From Myxococcales bacterium (lineage in GTDB: Bacteria; Myxococcota_A; Polyangia; Nannocystales; Nannocystaceae): a stretch of 7,368 nt of DNA. A program made the translations under genes and the position numbers. Location of the stretch: NCBI GenBank assembly GCA_020431135.1, contig JAGQIT010000443.1, forward strand, positions 1 through 7,368, given 5' to 3'. This document shows, one piece after another, positions 6,237 to 7,368 of this stretch; position 1 is the first letter of the stretch, and every line of letters starts with the position of its first letter. The notes under the pieces were generated by a model that saw nothing but the letters and a program-made list of their open reading frames with translations, did no database searches and had not been told where the DNA came from.

Positions 6237-7109
6237 ATGGAGCCCTCCGGGGGTCGGCAGTGCGAGGCGCTACACTGCGGAGCGTTGACGGCTCCCGCAC
6301 CTCCACAGCGCCTCGGCGCGCGCGACGACTGGGCGCCGCCCGCCATCGCGCCGCGCGAGGTCGTCGACGCCGCGCCCTTCGCCACCGGCGAGGACGCCTA
6401 CGGAACCTGGCTGCGCGTACCGGTCGGCGCGCTGCGCATGCGGATGCGCTGGATCCCGCCGGGCGAGTTCCCCATGGGCCTGACGCGCGAGCAGGTCGAG
6501 GTCGACAACCTCGTGTACGAAGGGACATGCCGGCGGGTGACGCTGACGCGCGGCTTGTGGCTCGGGGAGACGCAGTGCACGCAGGCGCTGTGGCAGGCGG
6601 TCACGGGCTTCAACCCGTCCTCGGGCGGAAAGGGGACGAGCGCCGTCGACGGCGTGACCTGGCGGCGGAGCCAGGCGTTCTTGCGGCGGATCAACGCCCG
6701 CGTGCCGGGGCTGCGCGCGCGCCTGCCGACAGAGGCCGAGTGGGAGCGCGCGTGCCGAGGCGGCACCGAGACGCCGCGCTACGCCGACGACTACCAGGCG
6801 CTCGCCTGGAACGGCACGAATTGCCGCGACGAGCCCCAGCCCGTCGCCCGCAAGCTGGCGAACCCGTGGGGCCTCTACGACATGCTCGGCAACGTCGACG
6901 AGCTGTGCAGCGATCACTTCGCGCCGCTCCCCGCGGGCCCGCTGCGCGACCCCAAGGGGCCGGCGCGCGGCGAGGCGCGGGTCCTCCGCGGCGGCTGCTA
7001 CATCGACCAGTACGCGTGGTTCGTGCACGCGGCGAGCCGGTCAGCGCTCGCGTCGCGGGACCTCGGGACCTCCGTGGGGCTGCGCCTCGCCCGTGACGCC
7101 GACGCCTGA
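6237..7109 (+). CDS. FGE-sulfatase-fold protein (SUMF1/EgtB/PvdO superfamily), likely not a true formylglycine generator
   Basis: 290 residues from ATG 6237. The frame stays open upstream to 5946, but that part is Arg-rich and antisense to the neighbouring gene. A TTG at 6285 is a rival start, since a TACACT box lies at 6271-6276; codons 1-27 have mixed third positions, so neither start is firm. The family signature is clear: FATGEDAYGTW (48-58), RWIPPGEFPMG (71-81), VTLTRGLWLGETQCTQALWQ (101-120), LPTEAEWERACRGG (163-176), NPWGLYDMLGNV (209-220), RVLRGGCY (248-255) and VGLRLARD (280-287). True FGE enzymes have a copper-binding Cys pair just after the RGGS motif. Here the matching sites are Asp257 and about Phe262, so Cys-to-formylglycine oxidation is unlikely. 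The usual GNVWEWC is GNVDELC. The protein probably uses the C-type-lectin-like fold for binding or another chemistry; close relatives occur as standalone proteins and as modules of large regulatory or conflict-system proteins. No signal peptide is seen, so it is probably cytoplasmic. Confidence 0.85.
   Translation: MEPSGGRQCEALHCGALTAPAPPQRLGARDDWAPPAIAPREVVDAAPFATGEDAYGTWLRVPVGALRMRMRWIPPGEFPMGLTREQVEVDNLVYEGTCRRVTLTRGLWLGETQCTQALWQAVTGFNPSSGGKGTSAVDGVTWRRSQAFLRRINARVPGLRARLPTEAEWERACRGGTETPRYADDYQALAWNGTNCRDEPQPVARKLANPWGLYDMLGNVDELCSDHFAPLPAGPLRDPKGPARGEARVLRGGCYIDQYAWFVHAASRSALASRDLGTSVGLRLARDADA
6270..6279 (+). promoter_or_regulatory. Candidate -10 element inside the 5' end of the FGE-like frame
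   Basis: CTACACTGCG (6270-6279) contains TACACT (6271-6276) and is 9 of 10 identical to the element before the divergent gene. Eight bases separate it from an in-frame TTG at 6285. If real, the transcript would start near 6283-6285 and exclude the ATG at 6237. No good -35 is visible. Leaderless TTG starts are rare, which counts against this reading. Confidence 0.25.
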
Positions 7110-7147
7110 GCGATGGAGGTCGCGCGCGGCGGCGGAGCCCTCGGTCG

Positions 7148-7198
7148 GCGCCTGAGAACTCGGCGTCCCCGCCGACGCAGGCGCGCCCGGGGGGGCGC
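7148..7198. terminator. Nested GC hairpins between convergent genes, possible terminator
   Basis: GCGCCTG (7148-7154) pairs with CAGGCGC (7178-7184), enclosing TCGGCG/CGCCGA (7160-7165 with 7170-7175, loop of 4). An overlapping hairpin GCGCCC-GGGG-GGGCGC occupies 7183-7198. The cluster sits between the stop of the plus-strand FGE-like gene (7109) and the stop of the minus-strand gene (7234), where a bidirectional terminator is expected. No T-tract follows on either side, so intrinsic termination is doubtful. Confidence 0.35.
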
Positions 7199-7233
7199 AG
7201 CCGGCGAGGGCGAGGACGCGGGGAGCGCCGCTG

Positions 7234-7368
7234 CTAGAGCGCCTTGTCGAGGGTGCCGAGCTGGACGAACGCGCGGTCCTTCATGATGAGGTAGGGGCGC
7301 TCGTCGAAGCGCAGGCCGCCCTTGCCGTCGTGCTGGATGATCTGGAGCTTGCCCATGCCGTAGCCCAT
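7234..7368 (-). CDS. Unrecognised protein, C-terminal 44 residues (probably 5' partial)
   Basis: The minus strand reads in frame from the window edge to TAG at 7236-7234, giving 44 residues ending RAFVQLGTLDKAL. GC3-rich codons and a balanced composition (KLQIIQHDGKGGLRFDERP, then YLIMKDRAFVQLG) make it look like real protein rather than shadow. The last three bases of the window are a Met codon (ATG on this strand), so it could be the start of a very small gene or an internal Met of a larger one; the window cannot decide. The content suggests a short beta-rich C-terminal domain. I do not recognise the family. It converges on the FGE-like gene. Confidence 0.6.
   Translation of the reverse strand: MGYGMGKLQIIQHDGKGGLRFDERPYLIMKDRAFVQLGTLDKAL

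Noticed and set aside
6270..7028. 252-codon minus-strand frame opposite the FGE-like gene
   Set aside because: The plus strand carries unmistakable FGE-family motifs; the minus frame has no motif and biased composition.
6237..7109. FGE-fold protein as the variable target of a diversity-generating retroelement
   Set aside because: Such targets share this fold, but no reverse transcriptase, template repeat or AAY-rich variable codon run is visible.
1..7368. tRNA, rRNA, CRISPR array, insertion sequence or phage attachment site
   Set aside because: No cloverleaf, direct spaced repeats, transposase-like frame or terminal inverted repeats were seen on either strand.

Overview
This is a very GC-rich bacterial window. 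Codons end almost entirely in G or C, and long spurious open frames appear on both strands as a result. Codon use, the multi-domain histidine kinase/receiver/HD-GYP protein, the LuxD-like and FGE-like proteins and the loose spacing suggest a Myxococcota-type (delta-proteobacterial) environmental genome. That is an inference from style; no taxonomic marker gene is present.

Layout, left to right. (1) Positions 3-1976 (+) hold the 3' part of a gene that begins before the window. It encodes a LuxD-like acyl-thioesterase/acyltransferase domain with its Ser-Asp-His triad, fused to a SAM-dependent methyltransferase. (2) Positions 1973-4744 (+) overlap it by ATGA and encode a six-helix membrane sensor histidine kinase fused to a receiver and a C-terminal HD-GYP (c-di-GMP phosphodiesterase) domain. 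(3) Positions 4745-4954 look non-coding, with several strong inverted repeats and a weak promoter candidate. (4) Positions 4955-5257 (+) encode a 100-residue acidic helical protein with three roughly 30-residue repeats of a TerB/half-EF-hand-like motif. (5) Positions 5308-6114 (-) encode an unrecognised 268-residue soluble protein, convergent with the previous gene. (6) Positions 6237-7109 (+) encode an FGE-sulfatase-fold protein, divergent from gene 5, that lacks the catalytic cysteines of true formylglycine-generating enzymes. (7) Positions 7234-7368 (-) hold the 3' end, or possibly a tiny complete gene, of an unrecognised protein.

The part most worth attention is the overlapping pair 1+2. 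A lipid-acyl-handling and methylating enzyme is translationally coupled to a polytopic sensor kinase whose receiver is wired to c-di-GMP hydrolysis. This resembles the synthase/sensor organisation of lipid quorum-sensing systems (PhcB/PhcS making and sensing 3-hydroxy fatty acid methyl esters; CqsA/CqsS and LqsA/LqsS), but with a LuxD-methyltransferase fusion as the putative synthase and a built-in HD-GYP output. I propose it as a candidate lipid-signal-to-c-di-GMP module. The domain assignments are read from the sequence; the signalling role is inference. The genes to the right look like unrelated accessory genes.
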